Below, one piece after another: positions 36,176-44,674 of a stretch of DNA of 64,000 bases. Location of the stretch: NCBI RefSeq assembly GCF_001552215.1, contig NZ_BCQT01000026.1:62001-126000 (forward strand), written 5' to 3'. The notes beneath the pieces are model-generated. The model saw only the letters and a list, made by a program, of their open reading frames with translations, ran no database searches and was not told the DNA's origin. The stretch is from Actinomadura macra NBRC 14102 (GTDB lineage Bacteria > Actinomycetota > Actinomycetes > Streptosporangiales > Streptosporangiaceae). A program made the translations under genes and the position numbers. Numbering within the stretch: position 1 is the stretch's first letter; every line of letters starts with the position of its first letter.

Positions 36176-37728
36176 ACGCGACGGGTGTCATGCAGATCGA
36201 GCGGCCGGGCGGGGACGCCGTGGAGCTCGCGGCGCGGCTGATCCCCGACGAGGAGTTGCAGCCGTGGTCGGTGGACGCCGTGCCCTCCCTCCCCTCGTTC
36301 GCGAGCAAGATGCGGCAGTGCGAGCAGATCTGCGGGACGCCGTACAGCGAGACGCCGCACGAGATCCAGGACGCCCTGGTCCTGCGGCGCCTCCAGCAGA
36401 TGGTGAACACGATGTTGCTCAACCCGCTGTGGAAGGAGCGGCTGGACGCCTCGGAGGTCGGCGGCCCGCCCGCCACGTACGAGGATTGGGAACGGATCCC
36501 GCTGTCGGACAAGACCGTCCAGCGCGACATGTTCATGGGCCCGCGCGCGGGGATGGTGGTGCCGATCAGCCGCGGCGGGTTCGAGGTGGTGGCGAGCGGC
36601 GGCACCAGCGACGGTCTGCCCTTGGAGATCGTCTACTCGCTGCGGGAGCTGCACGACACCTACCGGATCGCCGGTCACTTCATGGGCACCTACCAGCTGC
36701 GCGAGCATCTCCGGGGAAGCGATCCCAAGTGGCTGTTCACCAGCCTCGCCGACTACCAGATGTGGAGCAGCGGGACGATGGTCGGCGGCGTCCTGCAGCA
36801 GGTGCCGGGCGTCAACTACATCGGCGCCGGGCCCGTCACGGGGCCGGTGTTCGAGCACATGTTCTCCTACCAGGGGCCGAAGGCGCTGATGGGGATCTCG
36901 GCCGGCGTCGCGATCCTCAGCGATCTCGGCGCCGGGCTGAGCAGGGAGGCCAGGGAGAGCTTCCGGGTGGCCCTGTACGGGAGCGGGGTACTGCCGCATC
37001 GCAAGCGGGCCGAGCTGCGGGCGCTGTACCCGAACGTCGCGATCCTCAGCTACTTCGCCGCGACCCAGGCCGAGACGATCGGGCTCCAGCTCAAGGACGA
37101 TTCGCCCGTCCTGTCGGCGGTGCCCGGCCTGCACTACATCGAGATCGTCGACGAGAACGGCCGCGCGGTCGCTGAGGGCGAGGAGGGCGAGCTGGTCGTC
37201 ACACGGCTGCACGCGCACGAGGCGCCGCTGCTGCGGCTGAAGCTCGGCGACCGGATGATCCGCCGGCCGAGCCTGACCGGGCCGGGGCTGAAGACCCACC
37301 GGTTCGAGTTCGCGGGGCGTACCGGTGACGTCCTGCACCTGAACGACAGCCAGTACTCCGCGGCGCTGGCCTACAACGCCCTGCGCGACGACCTGCGCAA
37401 GGCCTGCGGCGTGGACCTCGACGAGGCCGCCCACGAGATCCAGTTCGTGAACCATCGCGAGTACAAGACGATCACGCTGTTCGCGGCGGTCGACGACGCC
37501 GAGGGCCTGACGCACGCGGCGGCCGCCACCCTCGGCCCCGCCGGTGTCCAGCGGGTGTTCGCCGGGGCGCTGGCCCGGTCGCTGTCGCTGTTCAACGACC
37601 GGGAGGCCACCCAGGCGTCGGTGGAGAAGTCGGGGTACGGCTTCCGGCTCGTCTTCGTCCACCGGTCGTCGCCGGAGATCGAGCGGACGGCCGTCGGCAA
37701 GGTTCCCCTGGTGCGCGACCGGGGGTGA
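36172..37728 (+). CDS. PaaK/EhpF-like adenylate-forming ligase
   Basis: This 518-residue ANL-superfamily enzyme should activate a carboxylic acid as an acyl-AMP. Visible motifs are VASGGTSDGLPLEI (ATP phosphate loop), SYFAATQAETIGLQ (A5 region), LKLGDRMIRRP (A7), FAGRTGDVLHLND (A8) and a C-terminal AVGKVPLVRD with the candidate catalytic Lys. The pattern is nearer phenylacetate-CoA ligase and phenazine EhpF than NRPS adenylation domains. No carrier protein is adjacent, so the acceptor could be CoA, an amine or a protein. AGGAG precedes the ATG, which overlaps the decarboxylase stop. A decarboxylase next to an adenylating enzyme suggests formation of an amide, which is inference. Confidence 0.8.
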   Translation: MNATGVMQIERPGGDAVELAARLIPDEELQPWSVDAVPSLPSFASKMRQCEQICGTPYSETPHEIQDALVLRRLQQMVNTMLLNPLWKERLDASEVGGPPATYEDWERIPLSDKTVQRDMFMGPRAGMVVPISRGGFEVVASGGTSDGLPLEIVYSLRELHDTYRIAGHFMGTYQLREHLRGSDPKWLFTSLADYQMWSSGTMVGGVLQQVPGVNYIGAGPVTGPVFEHMFSYQGPKALMGISAGVAILSDLGAGLSREARESFRVALYGSGVLPHRKRAELRALYPNVAILSYFAATQAETIGLQLKDDSPVLSAVPGLHYIEIVDENGRAVAEGEEGELVVTRLHAHEAPLLRLKLGDRMIRRPSLTGPGLKTHRFEFAGRTGDVLHLNDSQYSAALAYNALRDDLRKACGVDLDEAAHEIQFVNHREYKTITLFAAVDDAEGLTHAAAATLGPAGVQRVFAGALARSLSLFNDREATQASVEKSGYGFRLVFVHRSSPEIERTAVGKVPLVRDRG

Positions 37729-37778
37729 GGGAACGGCCGCCGGACCGGGCGGTCATCGGCAACCACGACAGGAGCGGA

Positions 37779-38210
37779 ATGAAACCGCAGGTCAACATCG
37801 TCGTCCTGGTGGACGTCGTCGGAGCACTGTCGGAGCGGACGTTGAACGACGGGAACCTGTCCCTGGTGGACGACGGGCAGTTCGACAGCTCCGGCCAGGG
37901 GACGCCCCGGCTGTGCACCGTCGTCTCGCCCGGGCAGATCGTCCAGTGGACGGCCGTGGCGGTGGACGTGCAGACACCGGTCGAGATCCGGAGCATCACC
38001 TTCCTCGGGTCCGGCGAGGCCGCATGGGAACCGGACGCCGGGGAGGCGCCGGCCCACGAGGGAACGACCCCCGACCTCAAGGTGTGGTCCGGGTTCGTCC
38101 CGCCCTACCTGGTGCCTGGGGCGCCCTATAGGTACCGGTTGGAACTGCAGATGCACACGGGGCCGAACAGCGTGCTGCACGTCGACTCGCCCGCGCTGAT
38201 GTGCGCGTGA
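37779..38210 (+). CDS. Small protein 1 of a four-member AidA/PixA-like set
   Basis: This 143-residue soluble protein starts with the strand VNIVVLVDVVGALSERTL, then NLSLVDDG, SSGQGTPRLCTVVSPGQIVQW, and ends in YRYRLELQM and DSPALM. The order (N-terminal VLVD strand, GxGTxxL, GQxxxW, late YxYRxxL, final D/NPA) recurs in the next three genes. It also resembles the layout of AidA/PixA inclusion-body proteins, where a short VLVxVD strand is followed by GQGT and GDxIxW. I infer a beta-sandwich fold. AGGAG precedes the ATG at 37779; the in-frame extension to 37725 overlaps the ligase end and is rejected. Function is unknown. Confidence 0.72.
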   Translation: MKPQVNIVVLVDVVGALSERTLNDGNLSLVDDGQFDSSGQGTPRLCTVVSPGQIVQWTAVAVDVQTPVEIRSITFLGSGEAAWEPDAGEAPAHEGTTPDLKVWSGFVPPYLVPGAPYRYRLELQMHTGPNSVLHVDSPALMCA

Positions 38211-38238
38211 CAACACCTCCGACCCGGAAGGCGGACCG

Positions 38239-39036
38239 ATGGCCCAACAACAAGCGATCATCGTGCTGGTCGACATCGCCAACGCGCTGCGCGAGCGGAC
38301 GCTGCGCGGCAACGTCTACCTCTTCGACAACATGCTCTTCCTCGGCTCCACCGGCGAGGGGACCGAGGACCTGGTGACCGCCATCCCGGGCTCCTACTGG
38401 AGCGACGGGTCGCAGGGCACCGAGCAGGTGCTGAACTGGCTGCCGTCCAGCCTCGGGTCGATCCCGCCGACCGTCCCCCGCGGCTACCACACCGACCGGT
38501 CGCAAGCGATCGACCGGCAGGCGCTGGAGGACCTGACGGTGCTGGCCGGCCAGGGCGGGCCGGCCAGCACCGAGACCGCGGCCGGGCTGGAGGCCATTCG
38601 CAACCGGATCGGGACACAGGCTCGCCGCGCGCGCGGCGAGCGCGCCCAGGTGGGCGGCAAGCTCCTCGACGTGACCGGCCACGCCATCACCAGCGCCGAC
38701 GCCGCCGCCGTGAACCACCCCGTACCGATCATCACCGACATCACCGGCGAGGCGGTGGACGAGAAGATCATGTACCCGGCGCAGTACGGCTCACCGGACA
38801 TGGTGTCCGACGGCTGGTACTGGTCGGCGACCGTGGACACCGCCCGTCCGGGCACGTACGCCTACACCATGCACGTCCAGCTCCACGAGCTGGTGAACCG
38901 CAACGGCGAGCAGGTCTGGGAGCCGGTGGACTTCACCTGTGACTCGGCTATCCGGGTCACCACCGAGCCCAAGTACAACGCGTTCACCGGCGCGGGGCTG
39001 GGAGCGCTGCCCATCCCCGCCGCCCCGCCGTCCTGA
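38239..39036 (+). CDS. Small protein 2 of the AidA/PixA-like set, with a central insertion
   Basis: At 265 residues this is the longest of the four. It opens with IIVLVDIANALRERTL, NVYLFDNMLF, STGEGTEDLVT and a region ending QVLNW. It then carries an extra ~85-residue helical insert (about 80-165, rich in Ala, Arg and Glu). The second half has YPAQYGSPDM, GWYWSATVDTARPGTYAYTM and VDFTCDSAIRV, matching the ends of its paralogues. It starts 28 bases after the previous stop with GGAAGG upstream. No signal peptide or membrane helix is visible. The insert might mediate assembly; this is inference. Confidence 0.75.
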   Translation: MAQQQAIIVLVDIANALRERTLRGNVYLFDNMLFLGSTGEGTEDLVTAIPGSYWSDGSQGTEQVLNWLPSSLGSIPPTVPRGYHTDRSQAIDRQALEDLTVLAGQGGPASTETAAGLEAIRNRIGTQARRARGERAQVGGKLLDVTGHAITSADAAAVNHPVPIITDITGEAVDEKIMYPAQYGSPDMVSDGWYWSATVDTARPGTYAYTMHVQLHELVNRNGEQVWEPVDFTCDSAIRVTTEPKYNAFTGAGLGALPIPAAPPS

Positions 39037-39101
39037 CACGTCCCGACACGTCCCGCCCGGCGCCACGTCCCGTAGCCGCAGTACTGGAAACGGAGGAATC
39101 C

Positions 39102-39572
39102 ATGCCCCCCAAGGCCAAACCGGTGGAGCCCGCCGCCACCCGGCCCGTCTCGATCACCGCAGTCGTCGACCCGGTCGCCGCCCTCGCCGCCGGAAGCATG
39201 CAGGGCAGCCTGTACCTGTACGACACCAACAAGGCCGCAGGATCCAGCGGCTTCGGCACCGCCGAACTACGCACCCGCGTGCGGGCGGGCGACCGCCTGC
39301 TGTGGAACGTCGTCGTGCTGGAGTGCGAGACCTACGCCGCCATCGACGGCATCGAGATCGACGAGCGGGTCTGCGAACCTGAGCGGAAGGTGTACCCGGG
39401 CACCGACATCGTCTACTGGACGGGCACGGTGAAGCGAGCCGTGACCGAGCCGGTCCCCTACCGGCTTCGGTTCCGGCTGGGCACGGTGGCCGAGCCGTTC
39501 ACCACCCCCGAGTCGGCTCTCGCGGGATACGGCGCGCCCGCGCGGGCCGCCGCGGCGAAGGAGCGCGGATGA
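39102..39572 (+). CDS. Small protein 3 of the AidA/PixA-like set
   Basis: This 156-residue protein has a short Pro/Ala-rich head, then VSITAVVDPVAALAAGSMQG, SLYLYDTN, SSGFGTAELRTRVRAGDRLLW and VYPGTDIVYWTGTVKRA, with a late PYRLRFRLG. These align in order with the other three paralogues, though the N-terminal VVD motif is more diverged and the terminal DSPA motif has drifted to TPESALAGYG. GGAGG lies before the ATG. Its stop overlaps the next gene as ATGA. Predicted cytoplasmic, no enzymatic motif seen. Confidence 0.75.
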   Translation: MPPKAKPVEPAATRPVSITAVVDPVAALAAGSMQGSLYLYDTNKAAGSSGFGTAELRTRVRAGDRLLWNVVVLECETYAAIDGIEIDERVCEPERKVYPGTDIVYWTGTVKRAVTEPVPYRLRFRLGTVAEPFTTPESALAGYGAPARAAAAKERG

Positions 39573-40117
39573 CCAGCTCGCAGCGTGTCGTGGAGCCCGA
39601 GCAGCGGGGCCAGCTCAACTCGGTGCAGCTCAACATCGTGACGCTCGTGAACATGGAGCGGGCGGCGGCGACGGGCTCGCTGGAGGACGCCCTGTTCATG
39701 ATGGACAACAGCGTCGGCGGCGTTGGGCAGGGTACCGACCATCTGGAGACGGTCTGCAAGCAGGGGCAGGTCCTCAACTGGATCATCCGCCCCGTCGAGA
39801 TGGAGAAGCGGCCGGACGGCACGTGGCCCCCCATGCCCAAGATCAACAACTTGGTGTTCCTCGACACCGAGCGGGGGGACGAGGAGGACGTCGCGGAGCG
39901 GCGGATCATGACGGAGCTGAAGATCTACGGGGCGCCCGACCGGATGCGCTCCCCGTACACCCCCGTCTACTACTACTGGGCCGGCGCGATCCTGAGCACG
40001 GCCCGGCCGGGGCTCTACCGGTACAGGTTCGTCCTTGAGCTGGAGCAGGAGCACACCCGGGAGAAGCTCTACCTGAACACGGTCCGCAATCCCGCCGTCC
40101 GCATCCTGGAAGTCTGA
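39569..40117 (+). CDS. Small protein 4 of the AidA/PixA-like set
   Basis: This 182-residue protein contains LNIVTLVNMERAAATGSL, LFMMDNSV, GVGQGTDHLETVCKQGQVLNW, then YTPVYYYWAGAILSTARPGL, YRYRFVLELEQ and the closing NPAVRILEV. It shares most with protein 2 (TARPGxYxY) and protein 1 (VGQGT). The ATG overlaps the previous stop. It is the last gene of the operon; a 12-bp hairpin follows. Function is unknown. Confidence 0.75.
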   Translation: MTSSQRVVEPEQRGQLNSVQLNIVTLVNMERAAATGSLEDALFMMDNSVGGVGQGTDHLETVCKQGQVLNWIIRPVEMEKRPDGTWPPMPKINNLVFLDTERGDEEDVAERRIMTELKIYGAPDRMRSPYTPVYYYWAGAILSTARPGLYRYRFVLELEQEHTREKLYLNTVRNPAVRILEV

Positions 40118-40135
40118 CCGGCCACCGCCGCGTGC

Positions 40136-40163
40136 ACGGCGCCGGCCCGGCGGCCGGCGCCGT
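40136..40163. terminator. Strong hairpin between convergent genes
   Basis: ACGGCGCCGGCC (40136-40147) pairs perfectly with GGCCGGCGCCGT (40152-40163) around a four-base loop. It lies between the last AidA/PixA-like gene and the oppositely oriented reductase gene, so it can terminate both. No U-tract is present, which is common in high-GC actinobacteria. Confidence 0.7.
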
Positions 40164-40172
40164 CGCCGCGGG

Positions 40173-40784
40173 TCATCCACGGGTGGCGCGGTAGGTGAGG
40201 TGGGAGACCAGGCCGGTGCCCGACACGGCGGTCTGTTCGAGCCGGAGGTCGCCGACGCCCTCGAACAGCCGCTCCCCCGCACCGAGGACGACCGGCGCGA
40301 CGTGCAGCCGCAGCTCGTCGATCAACCCGGCGGCCAGGTACTGGTTGACGGTACGGGCGCCGCCGCAGACCGCTACGTCCGCCTCGCCCGCCGCGTCCCG
40401 CGCCTGGGCCAGCGCCGACCCGATCCCGTCGGTCACGAACGTGAAGGTCGTGCCGCCCTTCATCGTGACGGTGTCGCGCGGGTGGTTCGTCAGGACGAAC
40501 ACCGGCGCGTGGTAGGGCGGCTCCTCGCCCCACCAGCCGTTCCACTCCAGGTCCCAGTCACCCCGGCCGGGGGCGAACATGTTGCGGCCCATGATGAAGG
40601 CCCCGGCCGCCGTGATGGCGGCGATGGCCTCGGCGTTCGCCTCGGGCTCCTCGAACATCCAGCGGTGCAGCCGCTCGCCGCCCCGTCCGATCGGGTCCGT
40701 GAGGCTCTGGTCCGTGCCGGCGACGAAACCGTCCACGGACATCGCGATGTCGCAGGTGACCCTGCTCGCCTCGTTGCTGCCCAT
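40173..40784 (-). CDS. RibD-C/DHFR-fold reductase family protein
   Basis: This 203-residue protein has the dihydrofolate-reductase-like fold of the RibD C-terminal domain. VTCDIAMSVDGFVAG is the N-terminal strand, FIMGRNMF the NADPH-site motif, PVFVLTNHPRD and VAVCGGARTVNQYLAAGLID the dinucleotide-binding segment, and ELRLHVAPVVLGAGERLFE the family terminus. It likely reduces a small molecule with NADPH; such stand-alone proteins are rarely true DHFR or riboflavin enzymes. The ATG at 40784 has GGAGG seven bases upstream; the in-frame region to 40880 is not used. It is monocistronic. Confidence 0.88.
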   Translation of the reverse strand: MGSNEASRVTCDIAMSVDGFVAGTDQSLTDPIGRGGERLHRWMFEEPEANAEAIAAITAAGAFIMGRNMFAPGRGDWDLEWNGWWGEEPPYHAPVFVLTNHPRDTVTMKGGTTFTFVTDGIGSALAQARDAAGEADVAVCGGARTVNQYLAAGLIDELRLHVAPVVLGAGERLFEGVGDLRLEQTAVSGTGLVSHLTYRATRG

Positions 40785-40957
40785 CTCACTGCCTCCGTTC
40801 CCGGCGCCCTCCCGGCGCCGCTCACCAACAGGTCGGAGCGGCCTCGCCGTCTTCGACATGCCCTTGACCGCCGCCAGCACATGGCAATCCTTTGTCCGAC
40901 GGATTTGCTGATGACCGCAATCCTGTGCCGGCGGACGGCACGTGTCGGTGGGACTGA

Positions 40958-40978
40958 GGGCCCATCACCGGTGGGCCT
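40958..40978 (-). terminator. Possible terminator after iolD
   Basis: GGCCCA (40959-40964) and TGGGCC (40972-40977) can pair around seven bases, 40 bases past the iolD stop. The stem is short and lacks a U-tract, so termination is only suggested. Confidence 0.35.
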
Positions 40979-41017
40979 AACACCACTCTTCGTCGTCGAG
41001 GTGGTCCCTTGCATCGG

Positions 41018-42847
41018 CTAGATCAGGGGGCGCTGGGCGGCCTTCCCTTCGTCGTAGGCCGTGCGGGCCCGTGCGGTCGAGTCCAAAGTGGACACTTCGG
41101 CGACGGGGACGTCCCACCATGCCTCGCTGTCCGGCGCCGCCACCGACGTGTCGGTCTCCACATGGACGACGGTCGTGCGGGACGAGTCCCGGGCTTTGAC
41201 GAGGGCCGTGCGGAACTCGGCGGCGGTGCTGGCGCGCAGCACGTCGGCGCCGAGGGCGGCGGCGTTGGCGGCCAGGTCGCCGGGAAGGCGGAACCGGGTG
41301 CCGAACCGCTGCGCGCCGACCGACTCCGACAGGTTGCCGATCGAGGCGAAGCCGTGGTTCTGGACGAGCACGACGACGAGCTTGATCCCGTCGGCGACCG
41401 CGGTGACGAGTTCCTGCGCCATCATCAGGTACGAGCCGTCGCCCACGAGGACGAACACCTCACGGTCGGGCGCGGCCAGCTTCACGCCGAGACCGCCGGC
41501 GATCTCATAGCCCATGCAGGAGTAGCCGTATTCGACGTGGTAGCCCTTCGGGTCGCGGGTCCGCCATAGTTTGTGCAGGTCACCGGGCATCGAACCGGCC
41601 GCGCACACGACCACGTCGCGCGGGCCGCCGACCTCGTTGACGATGCCGATGATCTCCGGTTGGGAGGGCAGGGTGCCGTCCCCGGGCGCGTGGGCGCGGT
41701 CGACGGCGGCGTTCCAGCGGCCCGCCAACTCGGCGATCTCCGTCCGGTACGCGGCGGCGACCGTGTGACCGGCCATCGCCTCACGCACTGCGGCGAGGCC
41801 CGCGCGGGCGTCGGCGGTCAGCGGGAGCCCGGCGTGCTTGGCGGCGTCCAGCACGGCGATGTTGAGGTTGACGAACCGGACGCCGGGATGGGCGAACAGC
41901 GTCCGCGAGGCGGTGGTGAAGTCGCTGTACCGGGTGCCGACGCCGAGGACCACGTCCGCCTCGCGGGCGAGGGCGTTCGCCGCGGCCGTCCCGGTGGCGC
42001 CGATCGCGCCCGCCGACGCGGGGTGGTCCCACGGCAGGGAGCCCTTGCCCGCCTGGGTCTCGGCGACGGGGATCCCGGTCCGCTCGGCGAGTGCCGCCAG
42101 CTCGGCGGTCGCGCCGGAGTAGATGACGCCGCCACCCGCGACGATCAGCGGCCGCCGGGCCGCCCGCAGCAGCGCCGCCGCCTCCTCCAGCACGGCGGGT
42201 TCGGGCACCGGGCGTGCGATCCGCCAGGTTCGCTCGGTGAACAGCTCCACCGGCCAGTCGTGCGCCTCGGCCTGGACGTCCTGCGGCAGCGCGAGCGTCA
42301 CCGCGCCCGTCTCCGCCGGGTCGGTCAGCACCCGCATCGCCGCCAGGAGCGCGGCCGGAAGCTGCTCGGGACGGTTGATCCTGTCCCAGTACCTGGAGAC
42401 GGGCTTGAAGCAGTCGTTCACCGACACGTCGTAGGAGCGGGCGTCCTCCAGTTCCTGGAGCACGGGGTTGGCGACGCGGGTGGCGAAGACGTCGCCGGGC
42501 AGCAGCAGCACCGGAATGCGGTTGATCGTCGCCAGCGCCGCGCCGGTCACCATGTTGGTGGCGCCCGGTCCGACGGACGTCGTGCACGCGAACGCGCGGA
42601 GCCGGTCGTGCATGCGCGCGTATCCGACGGCGGCGTGCACCATCGCCTGCTCGTTGCGCGCGGCGCGGTAGGACAGCTCGCCGTCCTGCTGGAGCAGCGC
42701 CTGCCCGAGGCCGGCCACGTTGCCGTGGCCGAAGATGCCGAAGCAGCCGGCGAAGAACCGCTGCCGCTCGCCGTCGCGCTCGGTCCACTGGTTCGCCAGG
42801 AAGCGGACGATCGCCTGCCCGACGGTGAGTCGCTCGGTGGCGGTCAT
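41018..42847 (-). CDS. iolD: 3D-(3,5/4)-trihydroxycyclohexane-1,2-dione hydrolase
   Basis: This 609-residue thiamine-diphosphate enzyme opens the ring of the diketone formed by IolE, giving 5-deoxy-glucuronate. The N-terminal part shows GCFGIFGHGNVAGLGQAL and the catalytic-type Glu in YRAARNEQAMVHAA. The central domain holds PLIVAGGGVIYSGA, and the ThDP/Mg site is VFVLVGDGSYLMM followed by VVLVQNHGFASI. These residues separate it from acetolactate synthase, and its context is a complete iol operon. The ATG at 42847 overlaps the iolB stop (ATGA). It is the last gene of the operon. Confidence 0.95.
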   Translation of the reverse strand: MTATERLTVGQAIVRFLANQWTERDGERQRFFAGCFGIFGHGNVAGLGQALLQQDGELSYRAARNEQAMVHAAVGYARMHDRLRAFACTTSVGPGATNMVTGAALATINRIPVLLLPGDVFATRVANPVLQELEDARSYDVSVNDCFKPVSRYWDRINRPEQLPAALLAAMRVLTDPAETGAVTLALPQDVQAEAHDWPVELFTERTWRIARPVPEPAVLEEAAALLRAARRPLIVAGGGVIYSGATAELAALAERTGIPVAETQAGKGSLPWDHPASAGAIGATGTAAANALAREADVVLGVGTRYSDFTTASRTLFAHPGVRFVNLNIAVLDAAKHAGLPLTADARAGLAAVREAMAGHTVAAAYRTEIAELAGRWNAAVDRAHAPGDGTLPSQPEIIGIVNEVGGPRDVVVCAAGSMPGDLHKLWRTRDPKGYHVEYGYSCMGYEIAGGLGVKLAAPDREVFVLVGDGSYLMMAQELVTAVADGIKLVVVLVQNHGFASIGNLSESVGAQRFGTRFRLPGDLAANAAALGADVLRASTAAEFRTALVKARDSSRTTVVHVETDTSVAAPDSEAWWDVPVAEVSTLDSTARARTAYDEGKAAQRPLI

Positions 42848-43782
42848 CGTTGTCCCTTCTGTGCGTTCCGGGGGGTGTGGGGGGTCGTCCCCTCGCCGGG
42901 GACCGGTCCGGCCGCCGATGACATCGGCAGCCTCGGGTCGGCAGGGAGCCCCGGCCAGGTGTCACGGACCCAGGCGTGCGCCGGGTCGTCGCAGATCCGC
43001 CAGGCGCGCTCGCCGGGCCCGGCCATGACGTTCAGGTAGTACAGGTCGTAGCCGGGCACCGCCATGGACGGTCCGTGCCAGCCGTGCGGGATCAGCACCG
43101 TGTCGCCCGTGCGGACCTCCTCCAGCACGTCGGTGCTTCCGTAGACCCGCTGGTAGCCCATGCCGGGCCCGCCGTCCGGAGCGTCCGCGACCTCGAAGTA
43201 GTAGATCTCCTCCAGGACCGACTCGTCGGGCGTCTGCTCGTCGTGCTTGTGCGGCGGGTAGGACGACCAGTTCCCGCCCGGCGTCAGCACCTCGCAGGCG
43301 ATCAGCCGGTCGGCCTCGAACGCGCCGGGCGTGCAGAAGTTGTTGACCTGCCGGGCCATCCGTCCCGCCCCGCGCAGCTCCACCGGTACCCGTTCCGCCG
43401 GGCCGTAGCGGGGCGGCAGCCGCCGCTCGCAGCGGGCGGAGGGGAGCGCGAACCGTCCCCCCGCCCGGGAGGAGACCCGCAGCCGCGCGTCGCGGGGCGC
43501 GTAGGCGAAGTCGGTCACCCGGGAGAACACGTCGCGGCGGCCGGTCAGCTCGAACGTCACGGTGGCCACGGTCCCGGCGGGCCCGTCCGCCGGGACGCCG
43601 ACCGTCACCGAGCACGAGCCGGCGAGCGGCAGCACGAGGGTCTCCGCGTCGCCGGTGTCCAGCGCGGCCTCCTCCCCCGGCCCGAGCGTGAGGACGCGAA
43701 GTCCCGAATACGTCCAGCCCGCGCTCTCCGGCGTGACCGTGCTCTCCGGCGTGCCCGTATCTCTGGGTGTGCCCGCGTGCAT
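42844..43782 (-). CDS. iolB: 5-deoxy-glucuronate isomerase
   Basis: This 312-residue cupin-fold enzyme converts 5-deoxy-glucuronate to 2-deoxy-5-keto-gluconate. The metal-binding HxHxxE-like pattern is seen in SSYPPHKHDEQ followed by LEEIYYFEV, and a further His in VLIPHGWHGPSMAVPGYDL. The N-terminal domain carries GEEAALDTGDAETLVLPLAG. The ATG at 43782 has GGAGG seven bases before it. The ~30 C-terminal residues are a Pro-rich extension. Its frame stays open far upstream on the same strand, but that is shadow across the aldolase and kinase genes. Confidence 0.94.
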   Translation of the reverse strand: MHAGTPRDTGTPESTVTPESAGWTYSGLRVLTLGPGEEAALDTGDAETLVLPLAGSCSVTVGVPADGPAGTVATVTFELTGRRDVFSRVTDFAYAPRDARLRVSSRAGGRFALPSARCERRLPPRYGPAERVPVELRGAGRMARQVNNFCTPGAFEADRLIACEVLTPGGNWSSYPPHKHDEQTPDESVLEEIYYFEVADAPDGGPGMGYQRVYGSTDVLEEVRTGDTVLIPHGWHGPSMAVPGYDLYYLNVMAGPGERAWRICDDPAHAWVRDTWPGLPADPRLPMSSAAGPVPGEGTTPHTPRNAQKGQR

Positions 43783-43796
43783 GGCGAATCCTCCGT

Positions 43797-44672
43797 TCAC
43801 AGCAGACCCGCCGCGGCGTCGACGGCCCCCGCGACGTCGCCGCCGGGCGGGTAGAGCAGGGAGCGGCCCACGACGAGGCCGCGGACGGTCGGCAGCGCGA
43901 GCGCGGCCTTCCAGCCGGCCAGCGCCGCGTCCTGGTCCGCGAGAACCTCGCCGCCCAGCAGCAGGGCGGGCAGCGTCGAAGCGGCCATGACCTCCTCCAT
44001 CCGGTCCACCACCGGGACCTTCAACCAGGTGTGAGCGGACGTGGCGCCGAGCCCCGAGGCGATCGACACCGCGTGGATCATCGCCTCGGGCGTCAGCACG
44101 TTGCGGACGCGCCCGCCGTCCTCGCGGGACGACAGGAACGGCTCGACCATCGCCATGAGCCCGTGCGCGGCCAGGTCCGTCACGGCACGCGCACACGCCT
44201 CCAGCGTCCGCGCGGTCGCCGGGTCGGCGAGGTCGACGCGCAGCAGCATCTTGCCGCCGTCCAGCCGCGCCCCGGCGATGGCGGGCGCGGTGTAGGCGGT
44301 GAACCTGTCGTCGATCTCGAACGCGGCACCGGCGAGGCCGCCGCGGTTCATCGAGCCGATGACGACCTTGCCCTCCAGCGCGCCGAGCAGCAGCAGGTCC
44401 TCGATCACGTCCGGGGTGCCGAGCACACCGTGCACGCCCGGACGGGCGAGCGCGACGCACATCCGCTCCAGCAGGTCCGCCCGGTTCCCCATCGCCAGCG
44501 GGTCGTTCCCGGCGCGCAGCGCGCCCCGGGCCGGGTGGTCGGCCGCGATGATCAGCAGCCGGCCGGGCGGCGCCGCGGCCCGGGCCCGGCGGGCGGCGGC
44601 CTGCGCGACGGCCGCCGGCCGCGCCGCCCTGACCTCGACCAGCTCCGCGAACCGCTCGGCGAACGTCCCCAT
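43797..44672 (-). CDS. Cgl0159-type (beta/alpha)8 aldolase of inositol catabolism
   Basis: This 291-residue TIM-barrel protein resembles the deoxyribose-phosphate-aldolase-like proteins found in actinobacterial iol clusters. It most likely replaces IolJ in splitting 2-deoxy-5-keto-gluconate 6-phosphate. LLIIAADHPARGAL, KVVIGSMNRGGLAG, HTWLKVPVVDRME with a candidate Schiff-base Lys, and LLLGGEVLADQ are the visible conserved segments. The ATG at 44672 lies just after the iolC stop with GAGGGG before it. The reaction is inferred from context and fold, not from a proven active site. Confidence 0.8.
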   Translation of the reverse strand: MGTFAERFAELVEVRAARPAAVAQAAARRARAAAPPGRLLIIAADHPARGALRAGNDPLAMGNRADLLERMCVALARPGVHGVLGTPDVIEDLLLLGALEGKVVIGSMNRGGLAGAAFEIDDRFTAYTAPAIAGARLDGGKMLLRVDLADPATARTLEACARAVTDLAAHGLMAMVEPFLSSREDGGRVRNVLTPEAMIHAVSIASGLGATSAHTWLKVPVVDRMEEVMAASTLPALLLGGEVLADQDAALAGWKAALALPTVRGLVVGRSLLYPPGGDVAGAVDAAAGLL

Positions 44673-44674
44673 GC

